A DNA stretch of 14,129 bases from an uncultured Veillonellaceae bacterium (GCA_947254705.1 CAMYCX010000027.1:1-14129); one strand, 5' to 3'. Shown: positions 1 through 5,565, counted from the stretch's first letter. Translations and numbers: made by a program. Notes: generated by a model not told the origin, from the letters alone.

Positions 1-60
<60 letters not shown>

Positions 61-67
61 ATAGCAA

Positions 68-171
68 ATGTTGCACAATGTCGCATTAAGTCGATAAACG
101 TCAAGCACCCGCGCCCTGCGGGTGTTTTTGCTTGCCGTTTTTGTTTCTCCATGTCGCGTCATGTTGCATTA
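68..171 (+). repeat. Pair of direct repeats, ATGTYGC-N3-ATGTYGCATTA
   Basis: The pattern ATGTYGC, three bases, then ATGTYGCATTA occurs at 68-88 and again at 151-171. Each copy holds two ATGTYGC heptamers exactly 10 bp apart, about one helical turn. The copies flank the hairpin at 106-124. Their position next to the attachment site suggests binding sites for integrase or a directionality factor, which is inference from location and spacing. Confidence 0.55.
106..129 (+). terminator. Intrinsic terminator downstream of tRNA-Ser
   Basis: A perfect 7-bp GC-rich stem (CACCCGC at 106-112, GCGGGTG at 118-124) has a 5-base loop and is followed by five T. It is oriented to end the tRNA transcript. It lies between the two ATGTYGC repeats, so it may belong to the phage attachment region rather than to the original tRNA locus. 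Confidence 0.7.
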
Positions 172-175
172 GTTT

Positions 176-213
176 GCCCTATTTCTGCCCTATTTTTTCC
201 GCTTGCCCTATTT
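176..213 (+). repeat. Three direct copies of GCCCTATTT
   Basis: GCCCTATTT is repeated exactly at 176-184, 187-195 and 205-213, with start-to-start spacings of 11 and 18 bases. Short direct repeats 100-200 bp from the core are typical of integrase arm-type sites of tyrosine recombinase phages. No ORF or hairpin accounts for them. Confidence 0.55.
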
Positions 214-256
214 TTTGAAATTGCATAGTTATTACCTATATAAAAGATCGGAAAAT

Positions 257-287
257 AAAAAAGCGGAGCGGGCAAAATGCCTGCTCC
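257..287 (-). terminator. Terminator at the end of the late region
   Basis: On the minus strand a 9-bp stem with one G-T wobble (279-287 with 265-273) and a 5-base loop is followed by GC and a T-rich run (262-252 read downward). It begins four bases beyond the stop codon of the outer spanin candidate and is the last signal before the attachment region, so it should end all late transcripts. Confidence 0.8.
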
Positions 288-290
288 TTT

Positions 291-737
291 TCATTTAACC
301 GCCGCCGCATATACGACCGCAACGACCGCAACAATCTGCCATGCTCGTTTTTTTCGCTCAAGGCTTGTCCGCTTTTTCAACTCTTCTTTTTTCCACTTCA
401 TCAATGACCGCTCGGCCTCTTGCAAGGCTTGCTCGGTCTCGCTCAACGCTTGCTCTTGCTCTTGCTGCAAGGCCTGCAACGTCGTCACTTCCTGCCTCAA
501 GTCGGCGACTTGCCTCGTCAAGTCTTTCGACGCTGCGTTCAATCCGAACGACTGTTTCTCCAGTGCGGCGACTAGCCGCTCTCGCTCGCTCAATCCCCGC
601 TCGAGATTCGACCACTCTGCTGTGAGTGTCTGCCACTCGGTCGCCGACAGTGTCACCGTCTCCGCCGCCTGTGATCCACCACAACACGCCAACGCCAAGC
701 AGGCCGCAAGCACAAAACGCCAAAATCTTTTTATCAT
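291..737 (-). CDS. Probable spanin: lipoprotein signal, coiled coil and C-terminal membrane segment
   Basis: This 148-residue protein starts MIKRFWRF and has a hydrophobic signal followed by a double cysteine. Cys18, in the context LALAC, fits the general bacterial lipoprotein pattern; cleavage after SQA (residues 22-24) is the alternative. A conserved-looking T-x-S-x-x-E-W stretch follows, then a long heptad-rich E/Q/L coiled coil (about residues 40-125), a basic KK/R patch and a terminal hydrophobic segment (WQIVAVVAVVYAA). A lipid anchor plus coiled coil plus C-terminal membrane span is the layout of unimolecular spanins, which join outer and inner membranes at lysis. The start at 737 is preferred over the upstream in-frame one at 794 because it follows GGAG by 9 bases and avoids the terminator hairpin. 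It overlaps the 358-741 ORF almost fully. The function is inferred from architecture only. Confidence 0.65.
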   Translation of the reverse strand: MIKRFWRFVLAACLALACCGGSQAAETVTLSATEWQTLTAEWSNLERGLSERERLVAALEKQSFGLNAASKDLTRQVADLRQEVTTLQALQQEQEQALSETEQALQEAERSLMKWKKEELKKRTSLERKKRAWQIVAVVAVVYAAAVK

Positions 738-741
738 ACAT
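358..741 (-). CDS. Candidate inner-membrane spanin (Rz-like), out-of-frame overlap with 291-737
   Basis: A 127-residue ORF begins at an ATG placed 5 bases after GGAG, four bases upstream of the other spanin start, in a different frame. Its N-terminus MYDKK leads into a hydrophobic span (ILAFCACGLLGVGVLWWI, residues 6-23). A long charged helical region with R/E/A heptad periodicity then runs to the C-terminus (ending EKADKP). This is the layout of i-spanins such as lambda Rz: a short cytoplasmic tail, one membrane anchor and a periplasmic coiled coil. Nested i- and o-spanin genes are well known in phages, but almost coincident starts are unusual. Caution: stops are rare in several frames here, so this ORF could be a shadow of 291-737. 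Confidence 0.45.
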   Translation of the reverse strand: MYDKKILAFCACGLLGVGVLWWITGGGDGDTVGDRVADTHSRVVESRAGIERARAASRRTGETVVRIERSVERLDEASRRLEAGSDDVAGLAARARASVERDRASLARGRAVIDEVEKRRVEKADKP

Positions 742-760
742 AGTTGCTCCTTTCCCCAAT

Positions 761-794
761 AAAAAAGCCGTGCAAGAGTACAAACCACTTGCAC
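761..794 (-). terminator. Intrinsic terminator or attenuator just upstream of the spanins
   Basis: Read on the minus strand, GTGCAAG (794-788) and CTTGCAC (776-770) form a 7-bp stem with an 11-base loop, followed by GGC and six T (766-761). Its T-run ends about a dozen bases before the shared spanin ribosome site, leaving no room for a promoter. Spanin expression must therefore read through it or start further upstream. Confidence 0.65.
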
Positions 795-831
795 AACCTT
801 AAATTCATTTAATAATCAATCGAGTAATGCT

Positions 832-941
832 AACAAAAAAACAGCTGATTATCAGCTGTTTTCCCACTTGACTGGCGTACTTAACATTACGCTTAATACA
901 AAGTATCAGCTACCAAGTGTATACAGTCCATTTCTGTCTGT
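832..941 (-). ncRNA. Candidate small structured RNA, about 110 nt
   Basis: A near-consensus promoter (948-976) and an intrinsic terminator (837-862) bracket a stretch with no convincing reading frame. Possible pairings include an outer stem 914-919 with 865-870 enclosing a hairpin 888-892 with 875-879. A 5' hairpin 938-943 with 921-926 is possible if transcription starts slightly earlier. It could be a discrete sRNA or the untranslated leader of the spanin transcript. No known RNA family is recognised. Confidence 0.3.
837..862 (-). terminator. Strong intrinsic terminator (T-rich on both strands)
   Basis: An 8-bp perfect stem ACAGCTGA/TCAGCTGT (841-848 and 852-859) has a 3-base loop and flanking A and T runs. 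On the minus strand it is followed by seven T, so it efficiently ends transcripts from the DUF3800 gene and from the candidate small RNA. The plus-strand T-run is shorter. Confidence 0.75.
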
Positions 942-947
942 ATCAAC

Positions 948-976
948 ATACTACCCTTTTCTCAAGGAAATGTCAA
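948..976 (-). promoter_or_regulatory. Sigma-70-type promoter at the 3' end of the DUF3800 gene
   Basis: On the minus strand TTGACA (976-971), a perfect -35 hexamer, is followed after 17 bases by TAGTAT (953-948), four of six matches to the -10 consensus. Transcription would start near 941. The -35 overlaps the last codons of the DUF3800 gene. It could drive the candidate small RNA or, with read-through, the spanins. Confidence 0.5.
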
Positions 977-1741
977 GGAAGTATGCTTCTCTATTTGTCG
1001 CAAATTTTGTTTTTTGTCGCGGTAGGATGTCCAAATTCTATTCGCTAATATATCACTTGCTTGAATCATATAATTGTGACTTGAATCACAATACTGAATA
1101 TCCACAATCACATTTTCCTCGAACAGCGGTGGATACTGGATTCCATAATCAAAATTAGCAATTCCATATTTCAACTCTTCCGCGATCGAATCTCTTAAAT
1201 CATAATAGCCGTTTGTCGCAGTTAACTGTTCATCTATATAAACCGATATCTTTATGTCCTCGTTTGGAAATATCGTTTCATCCGTAATTAATCGACTTAA
1301 TTTATTCTTTATACAGCGTTTCAAAACATAATCCTTATATCTACAAATAGATTTTTTGTCAGCCAGTATATACTCATAAACTCTCGAAATATCAACTACA
1401 ACATCAACAGAATCATATTCTCTAACAGAATTAAACAACGACCTTTTGTGTCTTGTCTTAAGGTTAGACGCTTTCAATTCACCTGTACGATTCAGTGTTC
1501 TTTTCAATTCTTTATTTGCGCTTATATATTTACGCCTTGCAATATCGAGTATATTTCGATTAGTAAATACAAATCCCGCATATACAAAATAGCCACTCGG
1601 CTCATTTCTGTGAAGAACTCCAGAGTCATCAAAGAAAAAAATAACTTCTTGCGAAATATTACTCACCTCATTTTCTTCCACCATGCTTAGCATTTGCATT
1701 GTATCAAAAATAGGCATAATTCGCAATGTGAAACTATACAT
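962..1741 (-). CDS. DUF3800-family protein, accessory (moron) gene
   Basis: The sequence reads as a DUF3800 protein, a family predicted to have an RNase H-like fold and of unsettled role. It has an acidic first strand FFFDDSG close to the N-terminus, then YFVYAGFVF, a central lysine-rich helical part, and a C-terminal D-S-S-H-x-Y-x-I-Q-A-S-D-I-L-A-N block. The acidic residues are the likely active site by analogy. The ORF is much more AT-rich than the tail and lysis genes, which marks it as a recent insertion. The start is uncertain. ATG at 1741 (259 residues) has a weak purine-rich site. GTG at 1666 (234 residues) has GGAAG 8 bases upstream, a plausible promoter just before it (1698-1726), and puts the first strand near the N-terminus as is usual for the family. 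An open GTG at 1753 is least likely. Confidence 0.8.
   Translation of the reverse strand: MYSFTLRIMPIFDTMQMLSMVEENEVSNISQEVIFFFDDSGVLHRNEPSGYFVYAGFVFTNRNILDIARRKYISANKELKRTLNRTGELKASNLKTRHKRSLFNSVREYDSVDVVVDISRVYEYILADKKSICRYKDYVLKRCIKNKLSRLITDETIFPNEDIKISVYIDEQLTATNGYYDLRDSIAEELKYGIANFDYGIQYPPLFEENVIVDIQYCDSSHNYMIQASDILANRIWTSYRDKKQNLRQIEKHTSLTFP
1698..1726 (-). promoter_or_regulatory. Possible own promoter of the DUF3800 gene
   Basis: TTGCGA (1726-1721) and TACAAT (1703-1698) are separated by 17 bases on the minus strand, matching the -35 and -10 consensus at four and five of six positions. A start near 1691 would give a leader of about 25 bases to the GTG at 1666, with GGAAG at 1679-1675. 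If real, it excludes the longer N-terminus under this promoter and lets the gene be expressed in the lysogen. Confidence 0.45.
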
Positions 1742-1833
1742 GTGATTTTCCACTTCCCTAAATCAAAAATACGTCGCGTAAAAAGGGCGTTTTTAGGCGA
1801 TAAAATTTTCTCCGATAGGTACTTGTACCTCGC

Positions 1834-2331
1834 TTATAAATACCCCACGCCCCACTGCTGCGCATACCACCGCGCTTTGCCACGGATGGTGTCTTCCAAT
1901 CCGTACAAGTCCCAGCGCATATCCGGATCGTTATCGTAAATGCCGTATCCGTCAATTTGCGCCACTTCGTTGTGGCTCTTTACGCAGTCAAGCGAGATGC
2001 CGAGTTCAATGCACAGTATCGCCACCACTCGCGCCATTGTCTCTATCTGCGCACTTGTCGGCGGATAGAGGCCGTGATGCACAACGCCTTCTGCAGTGAT
2101 CCATGACCCTGCCGCACAGGAAAGCGATACGCCGATACTGTGCGAATTACGCCGCCATGTATGGCTTTTTACTTCATCCAAGTCCCCGATATGCAGCTTG
2201 CCGTCACCGGTAATGTTTATATGGTAGTCGCTAAACACGCTATCGTAATCACCGCAACCGCTCCAATGAAGATAAATACTATTGACTTCGCGCGTCATCT
2301 GTTGGCACGCCACCATAAGTTCATCCAGCAT
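1834..2331 (-). CDS. N-acetylmuramoyl-L-alanine amidase (phage endolysin)
   Basis: This 165-residue protein is the lytic enzyme that cuts the amide bond between N-acetylmuramic acid and L-alanine in peptidoglycan. It reads as an Amidase_2/PGRP-type zinc amidase of minimal length, like T7 lysozyme, with no separate wall-binding domain. Visible zinc-site motifs are LHWSG (His22), KSHNEVAQ (His120) and DPDMRWDL (Asp135, equivalent to the aspartate of the DPGP motif in AmpD). It has no signal peptide, so export depends on the holin encoded 3 bases upstream. The start at 2331 sits directly after the holin stop, so the pair is translationally linked. The 80 bases downstream, up to the DUF3800 start region, hold only a small dyad (1817-1830) and no clear terminator. 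Confidence 0.9.
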   Translation of the reverse strand: MLDELMVACQQMTREVNSIYLHWSGCGDYDSVFSDYHINITGDGKLHIGDLDEVKSHTWRRNSHSIGVSLSCAAGSWITAEGVVHHGLYPPTSAQIETMARVVAILCIELGISLDCVKSHNEVAQIDGYGIYDNDPDMRWDLYGLEDTIRGKARWYAQQWGVGYL

Positions 2332-2334
2332 ACG

Positions 2335-2850
2335 TCAAATCCCAACTCTCTTTTTCACTTTATCTTCAATCAATGCTAAAAACTTGCCCATCGTCACATT
2401 ACCGCCGTCTCGCGTATTTTCAAGGATAGACAGAAACTCCGCCCCTGACAGATACAACCATGCAAACTTCATCAATATCGGTGTACCCGTGAACCCGTCC
2501 GCCAACCATGCTGCGGCCGTCGCGAGTAAATAGGTCAGCATTTTGTCGCAAAACGGCTTACGCATATGTCGACTGATAATGATGCACTTTCCCCAGGCCG
2601 CGGGTATCGCAAGCCACTTGTCCAGCATTGAGATACTTTCCGGCTGCGCCCCTGAATCCAACAGCCACTGATAGGCAAGCGCCGCCCACTTCGTAAACAA
2701 ATCCAACAACACAAGCAGTAAAAACAGACCCAACACCTGTACGGGGCGTAAGCCAATAAGCCACACTGCCCCGCCGCCGATCACCGCAAGTGTGCTTTTT
2801 ATCCACCAATTCTCGAGCAATGTTGCTACCGCCGTAGCCAATTCATCCAT
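2335..2850 (-). CDS. Phage holin (holin_4_1/TcdE-like)
   Basis: The 171-residue membrane protein has hydrophobic segments at about residues 19-34, 38-56, 100-118 and 122-142. It also has the D-L-F-T-K-W motif after the second segment and a C-terminal A-E-F-L-S-I-L-E-N-T-R-D-G-G block characteristic of the phage_holin_4_1 family of Firmicutes prophages. It opens the inner membrane at the end of the lytic cycle and lets the cytoplasmic amidase reach the wall. The ATG follows GGGGTGAATT, and a terminator lies immediately upstream (2864-2887), separating the lysis pair from the fibre genes. The family assignment is from motifs, not a search. Confidence 0.88.
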   Translation of the reverse strand: MDELATAVATLLENWWIKSTLAVIGGGAVWLIGLRPVQVLGLFLLLVLLDLFTKWAALAYQWLLDSGAQPESISMLDKWLAIPAAWGKCIIISRHMRKPFCDKMLTYLLATAAAWLADGFTGTPILMKFAWLYLSGAEFLSILENTRDGGNVTMGKFLALIEDKVKKRVGI

Positions 2851-2863
2851 AATTCACCCCACT

Positions 2864-2887
2864 AAAAAAGCACCCTCAAAAGGTGCT
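2864..2887 (-). terminator. Intrinsic terminator between fibre gene and holin
   Basis: AGCACC (2887-2882) pairs with GGTGCT (2874-2869) on the minus strand around a 7-base loop, followed by a run of T (2868-2864). It starts 8 bases past the fibre stop codon, and its T-run ends shortly before the holin ribosome site. Holin transcription must therefore pass through it. Confidence 0.7.
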
Positions 2888-2895
2888 AAAGAAAA

Positions 2896-3954
2896 TTACA
2901 AATCAAGTGAATTTCCGTATACAGACAGATCAATATCCGGCCGGTCGTCATTGATATCAGGCGACCATTCTACTTGCATTATCCCTTTTCTTGTCGAACT
3001 TGCGCTGCTGTAAGTCGTTTGTGATTGGATTTTCCAGAAATACACTGTTCTCCCATATGCCGGTTCATCATGGGTTGTTCTACTAAACTCCAAATTATCC
3101 TTCTCTTTAACAAGAGCATATTTAACGCTATTATCGCTAAGTGTCAGTTTAAGCACCTTTATGCCGTCAGGAACGGTAAAAGGCGTTTTGTGGTCTGACT
3201 GCCAATTAAGGACTAAAAGCTCCGCTGCCGCACCGTTAATCGACTCCCACCTGCGCGCAATTTTGTTGTACTTTCTACTCTTGTCGGAATTATAAATGAC
3301 GCAATCTTTGGGTAAATCAAGAATATCTACATATTGGCAATGTTCATGGATAACCAGCGTTGTTAGATTTTTGCAACCGTCAAATGCGCAATATGACACA
3401 TCCTGAGCTTCGGGTAAAACAATTTCTTTCAGTGAGAGGCAATCTAAAAACGCACTATTGTCCACTTTTTCACATTTTGGTATTGTAATGCTTTCCAACT
3501 TATCACACCGGTAAAATGCAGTGCGATCAACCGATTTAACGCTGTCCGGCAATATTAAATCCCCCGGTCGGTTGAGATTGTATTTTTGAACCTCGGTCGA
3601 TGTGATTGTTGTTTCGCCCGCCATTTTTATGAGTTCGCCTTTCAGAACCTTGCCGCCTTCTTGAATAGTTTTGATCGTGCTTTCAAGTTGCGCAATGCTC
3701 GCCTGCAGTATCTGAATTTCATTTTTGCATGTCGCAATCTCATCCTCGTTTTTCTTCACTTTATCCGGCAGGTCAAATGTTCTGTAATGTAAAACGTCAA
3801 AATCATTTTGGGTAGCATAACTCGTATTCGCGTCAGCTCGTGCTAAATAATCTCCTTTGATTTGATATGCTCCTAAATCATTTTTTGTGGCAAATATTTT
3901 TTTGAGTTCTACTAAAAAGACATGTAAACCTTCTAAATCAATTAGTTTTTTCAT
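2896..3954 (-). CDS. Tail fibre or baseplate protein with BspA-type leucine-rich repeats
   Basis: The 352-residue protein has three parts. Residues 1-45 (DLEGLHVFLVELKKIFATK) resemble the N-terminal attachment module of Firmicutes phage fibres. Residues 62-98 form a heptad-rich coiled coil suited to trimerisation. Residues 132-205 hold three 22-residue LRR_5 (BspA/TpLRR) units of the form IP-x-x-x-x-V-x-x-x-AF-x-x-C-x-x-L-x-x-I, with cysteines at 150, 172 and 194 in exact register. The C-terminal 140 residues are unassigned. BspA-type repeats usually sit on bacterial or eukaryotic surface adhesins, so receptor binding is a reasonable inference. The ATG follows GGGAGG by 6 bases, and its first 17 bases overlap the end of the 51-residue gene upstream. 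Confidence 0.8.
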   Translation of the reverse strand: MKKLIDLEGLHVFLVELKKIFATKNDLGAYQIKGDYLARADANTSYATQNDFDVLHYRTFDLPDKVKKNEDEIATCKNEIQILQASIAQLESTIKTIQEGGKVLKGELIKMAGETTITSTEVQKYNLNRPGDLILPDSVKSVDRTAFYRCDKLESITIPKCEKVDNSAFLDCLSLKEIVLPEAQDVSYCAFDGCKNLTTLVIHEHCQYVDILDLPKDCVIYNSDKSRKYNKIARRWESINGAAAELLVLNWQSDHKTPFTVPDGIKVLKLTLSDNSVKYALVKEKDNLEFSRTTHDEPAYGRTVYFWKIQSQTTYSSASSTRKGIMQVEWSPDINDDRPDIDLSVYGNSLDL

Positions 3955-4093
3955 TTTTTACCTCCCGAGTAAATACATTGAAAATATCTTCTTCAGTTGC
4001 TACTTCATACGGTTCCGTACCAGCCTGCAGCTCTCCCTCAAGGGTTATATTCGCTGTCAGCATGCCTTGCAAAGTGATCGTGCTCGTCTCCAT
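3938..4093 (-). CDS. Small phage protein of unknown function (51 aa)
   Basis: The ORF reads METSTITLQGMLTANITL at its start and ends in VKNEKTN. It is supported by a very strong ribosome site (AGGAGGTGAG six bases before the ATG), by a one-base TGATG overlap with the preceding gene, and by a 17-base overlap with the fibre gene. Small proteins of this kind, with a T-x-x-L-x-G beta pattern, often lie between BppU-like and fibre genes in Firmicutes prophages. No function is known to me. An internal ATG (codon 11) is a less likely start. Confidence 0.75.
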   Translation of the reverse strand: METSTITLQGMLTANITLEGELQAGTEPYEVATEEDIFNVFTREVKNEKTN

Positions 4094-4425
4094 CAAAAAC
4101 TCACCTCCTCCGTCAACGTGAAACGTGCCGGTGCAATTACGGTATATACTGCACCGTCAGCCATTGTAATTTGGACATCATATCGATACGTTCCGTATTC
4201 CAGATGTGCCGTATCGTCCGGCGTGATTACAAACACCCCGCCACGCAATGCCTTTTGAATGGTCACAACATCCGTCATTGTCGAAGCTTTAACGGTCAAT
4301 ACCGCTACATCCCCATCGGTGAGCTCGTGTGCGTTCCCAGTCGACGTATCCGTCACATTCAGCCGAAGTATTGCCGTATCTCCGCGTGTGAGCTTAATGT
4401 TGTTGTTTTTGTCGATAAAAAGCAC
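4093..4425 (-). CDS. BppU N-terminal-like baseplate or fibre adaptor protein
   Basis: This 110-residue, beta-rich protein begins LFIDKNNNIKLTRGDTA after a GTG start. It shows the pattern L-x-R-G-D-T-A-x-L-x-L ... Y-R-Y-D-V-Q-I typical of the immunoglobulin-like N-terminal domain of baseplate upper protein BppU and related phage adaptors. It probably joins the fibre to the tail tip. The GTG at 4425 is chosen because AAGGAGGT lies just upstream and because the longer in-frame extension to 4509 would run through the terminator hairpin at 4450-4474. The one-base overlap with the next gene suggests coupled translation. Confidence 0.75.
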   Translation of the reverse strand: MLFIDKNNNIKLTRGDTAILRLNVTDTSTGNAHELTDGDVAVLTVKASTMTDVVTIQKALRGGVFVITPDDTAHLEYGTYRYDVQITMADGAVYTVIAPARFTLTEEVSF

Positions 4426-4449
4426 TTTACTACCTCCTTTTTCGCAATC

Positions 4450-4474
4450 AAAAAAGCACTCACGCGAGTGCTTT
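4450..4474 (-). terminator. Strong intrinsic terminator closing the small-gene cluster
   Basis: A 9-bp stem including GCACTC/GAGTGC (4453-4461 with 4466-4474) and a 4-base loop is followed on the minus strand by six T (4455-4450). It lies about 16 bases after the stop of the last paralog and immediately before the ribosome site of the BppU-like gene. Confidence 0.8.
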
Positions 4475-4489
4475 CGGTAATAGCTTTGA

Positions 4490-4741
4490 TTATATGTAAC
4501 CGTCTTCAATATCCCAAGCTATTTCGGTAATTTCATCTGTATCCGTCAAGTTTTCTTTCTCGATAATATCTAATAATTTTTGCCGCTGTTCATCAGTTTC
4601 CAAGCATTGTGTCGCTAGCATTAAAAAGCAAGGATCATCCCATATCGAGCTCAGCACATCCACCAATTTTCGTTCTGTCTTGCTCAAGTTGTGCAAACTG
4701 ATGACTTGTTTTGTTCGCCAATGATACACCTCATTGCCCAT
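4490..4741 (-). CDS. Paralog array member A (83 aa), candidate immunity-like protein
   Basis: This is the last of four tandem paralogs. It shares the core I-W-D-D ... T-D-E-Q-R-Q-K-L-L-D-I-I-E-K-E-N-L-T-D and the terminal W-D-I-x-D-G-Y-I with its neighbours. Its first 30 residues (MGNEVYHWRTKQ...) differ from theirs. It is the most acidic of the four by my count (about 18 D/E against 8 K/R) and is predicted all-helical, with no signal or membrane segment. The ATG follows GGAGGATTGCT. I recognise no named family. Its place behind a basic toxin-like protein is the only functional hint. Confidence 0.8.
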   Translation of the reverse strand: MGNEVYHWRTKQVISLHNLSKTERKLVDVLSSIWDDPCFLMLATQCLETDEQRQKLLDIIEKENLTDTDEITEIAWDIEDGYI

Positions 4742-5224
4742 AGCAATCCTCCATTACCTGATTCTCTTCTTATTTGTAATTCGGTAATAGCTTTAAGTTA
4801 TATGTAACCATCTGCAATATCCCAGGCCAATTCTGTAATCTGACTACGGTCGGTGAGGTTCTCCTTTTCTATAATATCCAATAGCTTTTGCCTTTGTTCA
4901 TCGGTCTGCAAATGTACAACGGCGATTAGCAAAAACTCGGGATTATCCCAAATCTCTCTCAGTTTATTAACCAGCCGTAACGTTACATAGCTTTTGATTT
5001 TTGAATGCACTAGTTGTAACGTTTTATCCATAATATCCTCTCCGGGTCTTTATATTGCTCTATATCAGCTCATCCCTGATATCTAATGCAAGGTATATAA
5101 TTTCACGGATATTCGTCAAGTTTTCTTTCTCGATAATATCTAATAATTTTTGCCGCTGTTCATCAGTTTTCATCGTAATCGCTATCAACGGAAAATGTGG
5201 ATTATCCCAAATCTCTCTCAGTTT
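4544..5224. repeat. Exact DNA repeats shared between array members
   Basis: 4544-4599 and 5114-5169 are identical over 56 bases (members A and C). 4941-4966 and 5199-5224 are identical over 26 bases (B and C). 4473-4487 and 4780-4794 are identical over 15 bases (3' flanks of A and B). The corresponding region of B encodes nearly the same peptide as A and C but with several synonymous changes. Confidence 0.85.
4798..5031 (-). CDS. Paralog array member B (77 aa), candidate immunity-like protein
   Basis: The third of the four paralogs by transcription order. It carries LVNKLREIWDNPEF, the shared T-D-E-Q-R-Q-K-L-L-D-I-I-E-K-E-N-L-T-D core and the ending WDIADGYI. It is small, helical and slightly acidic. 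GGAGAGGA precedes the ATG. The 15 bases just past its stop (4780-4794) are repeated exactly past the stop of member A (4473-4487), showing that the A/B duplication unit of about 307 bp includes intergenic sequence. Function unknown. Confidence 0.82.
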   Translation of the reverse strand: MDKTLQLVHSKIKSYVTLRLVNKLREIWDNPEFLLIAVVHLQTDEQRQKLLDIIEKENLTDRSQITELAWDIADGYI

Positions 5225-5323
5225 GTTGACCAGCTCTAGCGTGGTATAACTCTGAATTTTTGAGTTAACAAGTTTCGTTACCTCTTCATCAGTCCAATGC
5301 GTCGGATCGTTACGTTTTATCAT
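5060..5323 (-). CDS. Paralog array member C (87 aa), mosaic of A-like and B-like segments
   Basis: This second paralog starts MIKRNDPTHWTDEEVTKLV, with a longer N-terminus than B or D. The ATG at 5323 overlaps the stop of member D (TGATG), so translation is probably coupled; a TTG at 5326 is the less likely alternative. Its N-terminal half shares DNA with member B (5199-5224 identical to 4941-4966). Its core shares 56 identical bases with member A (5114-5169 and 4544-4599). It lacks one residue before the core and ends LDIRDELI, less conserved than its neighbours. Function unknown. Confidence 0.8.
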   Translation of the reverse strand: MIKRNDPTHWTDEEVTKLVNSKIQSYTTLELVNKLREIWDNPHFPLIAITMKTDEQRQKLLDIIEKENLTNIREIIYLALDIRDELI

Positions 5324-5556
5324 CAAATCACGCCATCTGCAATATCCAATTCCAATTCGACAATCTCGCTGGGATCTGTAATATTCTCTTTTTCAATGAT
5401 GTCAAGCAACTTTTGTCGCTCCGCATCGGTTTTCAATATGACTAACGCTCCTAATATAAACTCCGAATCGTCCCAAATGTCGCTTAACTTATTGAACAGC
5501 TTCACCGCGGTATGGCTTTTGACTTTTGAACGAACAAGCAGTGCCACTCTGTCCAT
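5323..5556 (-). CDS. Paralog array member D (77 aa), most divergent copy
   Basis: The first paralog, 9 bases after the toxin-like gene. Its ribosome site AGGGGGA overlaps that gene's stop codon, which argues for co-expression of the two. It keeps I-W-D-D, T-D-A-E-R-Q-K-L-L-D-I-I-E-K-E-N-I-T-D and the ending LDIADGVI, but differs most from A to C at the DNA level, so it is probably the oldest or least converted copy. It is acidic overall and has no signal peptide. Function unknown; an immunity or antitoxin role is inferred from position and charge. Confidence 0.82.
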   Translation of the reverse strand: MDRVALLVRSKVKSHTAVKLFNKLSDIWDDSEFILGALVILKTDAERQKLLDIIEKENITDPSEIVELELDIADGVI

Positions 5557-5565
5557 AATATCCCC

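Noticed and set aside
277..762. Long plus-strand reading frames opposite the spanin ORFs
   Set aside because: They lack a good ribosome site and have Cys/Ser-rich low-complexity translations. They are antisense shadows of a stop-poor coding region and cross the terminator at 257-287.
741..794. N-terminal extensions of both spanin frames (starts at 783 and 794)
   Set aside because: They would translate the terminator hairpin, put extra charged or polar residues before the signal and anchor segments, and ignore the Shine-Dalgarno site next to the ATGs at 741 and 737.
868..1158. Plus-strand frame of 96 aa across the DUF3800 3' end
   Set aside because: It is antisense to a well-supported gene, has no recognisable domain, and its 5' part covers the promoter and small-RNA region.
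1817..1830. Small dyad AGGTACTTGTACCT as a terminator for the endolysin gene
   Set aside because: The stem is short with almost no loop and no T-run follows on either strand. At most it is a weak protein-binding site.
4490..5556. The paralog array as a diversity-generating retroelement or CRISPR-like array
   Set aside because: Each unit is an intact ORF, most with their own ribosome site. There is no reverse transcriptase, no template/variable repeat with adenine bias, and no regular short repeats and spacers.
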